The notes beneath the pieces were generated by a model. The model was given only the letters and a program-made list of their open reading frames with translations. It had not been told where the DNA came from and made no database searches. Both the position numbers and the translations under genes were made by a program. Positions 61,780 through 64,000 of a DNA stretch of 64,000 bases are shown piece by piece. Position 1 is the stretch's first letter. Each line of letters opens with the position of its first letter. The DNA comes from Dryomyza anilis (taxonomy: Eukaryota > Arthropoda > Insecta > Diptera > Dryomyzidae): the NCBI GenBank assembly GCA_951804985.1, contig OX638135.1:36352032-36416031 (forward strand), given 5' to 3'.

Positions 61780-63000
61780 ATTATATAATTTTTGTTCACC
61801 GTGCGACGCTAAAAAAGCTAGTACGTCGTACCGAAATTCAGTGCAGTTCCTAAAGAAAATAGATAAGTTACAGAAGACTGAACTTACGGACAGGCAAAGG
61901 GATCTGATCAAGAGGCACAGGAAACTGGTGGCAAAGTTCGAACGGAGTTACCCTCCAGCAACCGCCTCCTCAACATCACTTCCATCGACAAGCAAAAGGA
62001 TGCAAAAGCCCACTACTGGCTCATTTACAACCCTCAGCGACAGGACCTGACTGCAGACGGGACCAACTGCAATAGGCAAGGAGGAACCAACGTCCACTAA
62101 GGACACAATTGCTCCCTCTTGCCAAAAACAGGACTGGACCTCAGCGTCAGACCGAAACTTGGCATCACCAGTGATCTTAAATCGTGCATATCAAAAGAGA
62201 ATACTGGCACCTCATGCACTAAAACTACAAAAAGGGCCAGGTCTGGTGATGATTCGCTGGACAAAACAGCCAAAAAACGAGATAGACCAGCTTCAACACT
62301 CCGTGGCGTTGTTGGCCTTCGTCAACCGTGTTGTCCATCGTCGACCATGCCGACTCCATCCATCTGACTCTCGTGGAGGCCGCAATTCAGAGGGGGATAC
62401 TGTCGGAGAAAGTTAGCGGGAGGAGGTCAGTTTTTACGTTGCCGGTTAGCACAAGGGCGTTAAGGTTGTTGGAGTGACCATCAGGAAGTCAACAGAGATT
62501 CTAAAGCAAGCTATCAGCAGCCGTGGCGACCTTTGGCCAGGCCCAATGCTTGACTTAATTCACATGTCCTGGATTCCTCAGAGATTGGTCATCGCAGTGT
62601 GGATTCCGCCTCTCATCCCGGTAGGACATGAGACCATACTGCGACTAATCGGCAATCAAAATAGTGAACTGAACACTGCTGGCTGGCGAATAATCTCGTC
62701 AATCACCAGTAAGAATGGGATGGGAAGTGACTACTTGATCGCAGTAGATCAAACGTCAGAAAAAATTCAGGTCGCATTAAGTTTGGCCTGGGGTCGGAAG
62801 GAAGACGTAGATGTGACCTTAATTCAAGAACTATGGCTGGTTAAAGGCAATCTTCAAGGCTTATAGCGGAGGTAATACAATTTGCATCTCCCTCAAATTG
62901 AAGGTAAGATAAAAACTTGTATTATCATTAAGAAATCAATTAGTAACAACGTTTTCTTTCTTAACCCCATACAGTAACGGAGACCTCACGACGCACAGGG
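61780..63000 (+). pseudogene. non-LTR ORF1-like/endonuclease-start fragment, third and more complete copy
   Basis: Contains an N-terminal part missing from the other two copies: SYRNSVQFLKKIDKLQKTEL, DLIKRHRKLVAKFERSYPPA, a basic helical-looking segment. It then aligns to them, with AVWIPPLIPVGHETILRLIG, NSELNTAGWRIISSITSK and, in the same frame at the end, RKEDVDVTLIQELWLVKGNL (endonuclease start). The frame at 62474-62866 joins the ORF1-like domain to the endonuclease start. It is interrupted upstream by frameshifts. Confidence 0.55.
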
Positions 63001-63870
63001 AGGATATAGTGGCCAATAATACTTTGTTAAATTGTTAAATTATAAGGTAGTTCCTTGACCCGTAAAAAAATATCTTAAAAACTTGTAGATATATAGTCAT
63101 ACGATAACATCAGATTTCGACTTGTTGTTAACAAAATATTTTATGAAAACCATATTGATTTGAAAACTTCTTATTAAAAATAATATTTTTCTATGTTAAT
63201 ATAGCAATAGATTAACAGTGAATAAATTATGAATATTTACGATATTTGTAATTAGAAAATGTTTTTGTGTCTATTTTATTTTGCGTAATCAAGGGATAGA
63301 GAATATTTTTAAATAATGTTTTGTAATTGTGGCATTTAAAAAAAATCGCACTTTAGATAGGAAAATAAGAAAAAGCTAAAAAAAGGCTATTCGCAAATTT
63401 TTGATATAATATTTTGACAGGTATGCTTAATATAAAAATAACTATTTACTTGCATCAACGTGGTATCTGAAATAAAAATACGTGATATTTTTGAAGTCTG
63501 GCTGCATTCGTATATGTTAGAGCGGGAGAAAAATTTTGTAGCAATGATATCATGTGTTTTAAAAAGTACCAATAGTTTGTTGGAATATTTATTATAGGAC
63601 TATTTAATAACTAATTAAAAAATTTAATGATTTAGAAGTATTTAAAACACCTACTTTCAGGATATTGAAAAGGCCTTTAATAATTTTTTAAGCTGTAGCG
63701 GTATCTAACCAATAATCATCTGGGTTAACAACATTCTAATTAGCATATTAATCATCTCCATGGCTGGAGTAGCTTCCGTGATAAAGTTAACAACGAGATG
63801 AATGCCACAAGGTAGAATACTCTCCCTCATCTGTGGTTCTCTGTGAATTAACTGACTTACTTACTTAAAT
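63001..63870. other. AT-rich stretch, no gene recognised
   Basis: Up to about 63605 it parallels 47990-48650. After that it is unique, ending in an ACTTACTTACTT run that is the tail of the next element. Confidence 0.5.
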
Positions 63871-63875
63871 GGCCC

Positions 63876-64000
63876 TTACAACCGTGGGTCAGTTTTGGCC
63901 GCTGAGATAAAGCCGCGCCAGTCGCTTCTGCTTTGCGCGCGCTGACGCCAGTTAGAAATACCAAGCGTTGTCAGGTTGTCCTCAACTTGGTCTTCCAACG
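63876..64000 (-). pseudogene. C-terminus of an RTE-like reverse transcriptase, enters from right edge
   Basis: The minus frame from the window edge reads LEDQVEDNLTTLGISNWRQR, then AQSRSDWRGFISAAKTDPRL and a stop at 63876-63878. This GISNWR..A..R..WR end is typical of RTE-like retroelement proteins in insects (from memory). A TAAGTAAGTAAG tail follows the stop. The rest lies outside the window, so whether it is intact is unknown. Confidence 0.75.

Overview
The window is repeat-rich eukaryotic DNA, and I see no host gene in it. Several features point to a higher (cyclorrhaphan) fly: kilobase arrays of the 5-bp satellite AATAT, a BEL/Pao retroelement, non-LTR retroelements of RTE-like and Jockey/CR1-like type, and many copies of a 0.6-0.7 kb element with GTCY/ACAG microsatellites and GTGTAGGGTATA ends that resembles dipteran mini-me elements. 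Genus cannot be assigned. The density of nested, decayed transposons beside satellite suggests pericentromeric or Y-like heterochromatin; that is an inference.

Layout. 1-4.8 kb: broken BEL/Pao element (gag, protease, reverse transcriptase, RNase H, integrase, probable 3' LTR). 4.9-9.8 kb: 4.9-kb fold-back element. 9.8-18.8 kb: AT-rich DNA with a MITE, tandem repeats, an inverted-repeat region, a mini-me-like copy and two (TA)n tracts. 18.85-20.34 kb: solo LTR with ACAT target duplication and a recognisable promoter. 21.5-23.9 kb: dead RTE-like element on the minus strand. 24.2-26.2 kb: two copies of a tRNA-like SINE-type repeat, each carrying a type I hammerhead ribozyme; the second copy is split by a 1.16-kb palindromic element. 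26.4-33.7 kb: inverted repeats, a partly duplicated block, and a hAT-type element with 8-bp target duplications. 34.0-34.6 kb: a tRNA-derived SINE and a MITE. 34.8-40.5 kb: an AATAT array split in perfect repeat phase by a 3.2-kb non-autonomous Helitron.

40.5-60.4 kb: a segmental tandem repeat. The same sequence follows three AATAT arrays (copies of about 0.65, 7.9 and 7.6 kb). The two long copies look nearly identical. Each carries the same MITE, fold-back element, older SINE, ORF1-like fragment and minus-strand reverse transcriptase. Copy 2 has an extra SINE whose empty site is preserved in copy 3. 60.4-64.0 kb: the rest of the reverse transcriptase remnant, another mini-me-like copy, a more complete copy of the ORF1/endonuclease fragment, and at the right edge the C-terminus of an RTE-like reverse transcriptase.

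The strongest candidate for something undescribed is the hammerhead-bearing tRNA-like repeat at 24.2-26.2 kb. Next is the AATAT/Helitron/segmental-duplication system at 34.8-60.4 kb, which preserves a readable order of events. All protein-like sequences seen are transposon remnants with frameshifts, stops or catalytic-site losses.
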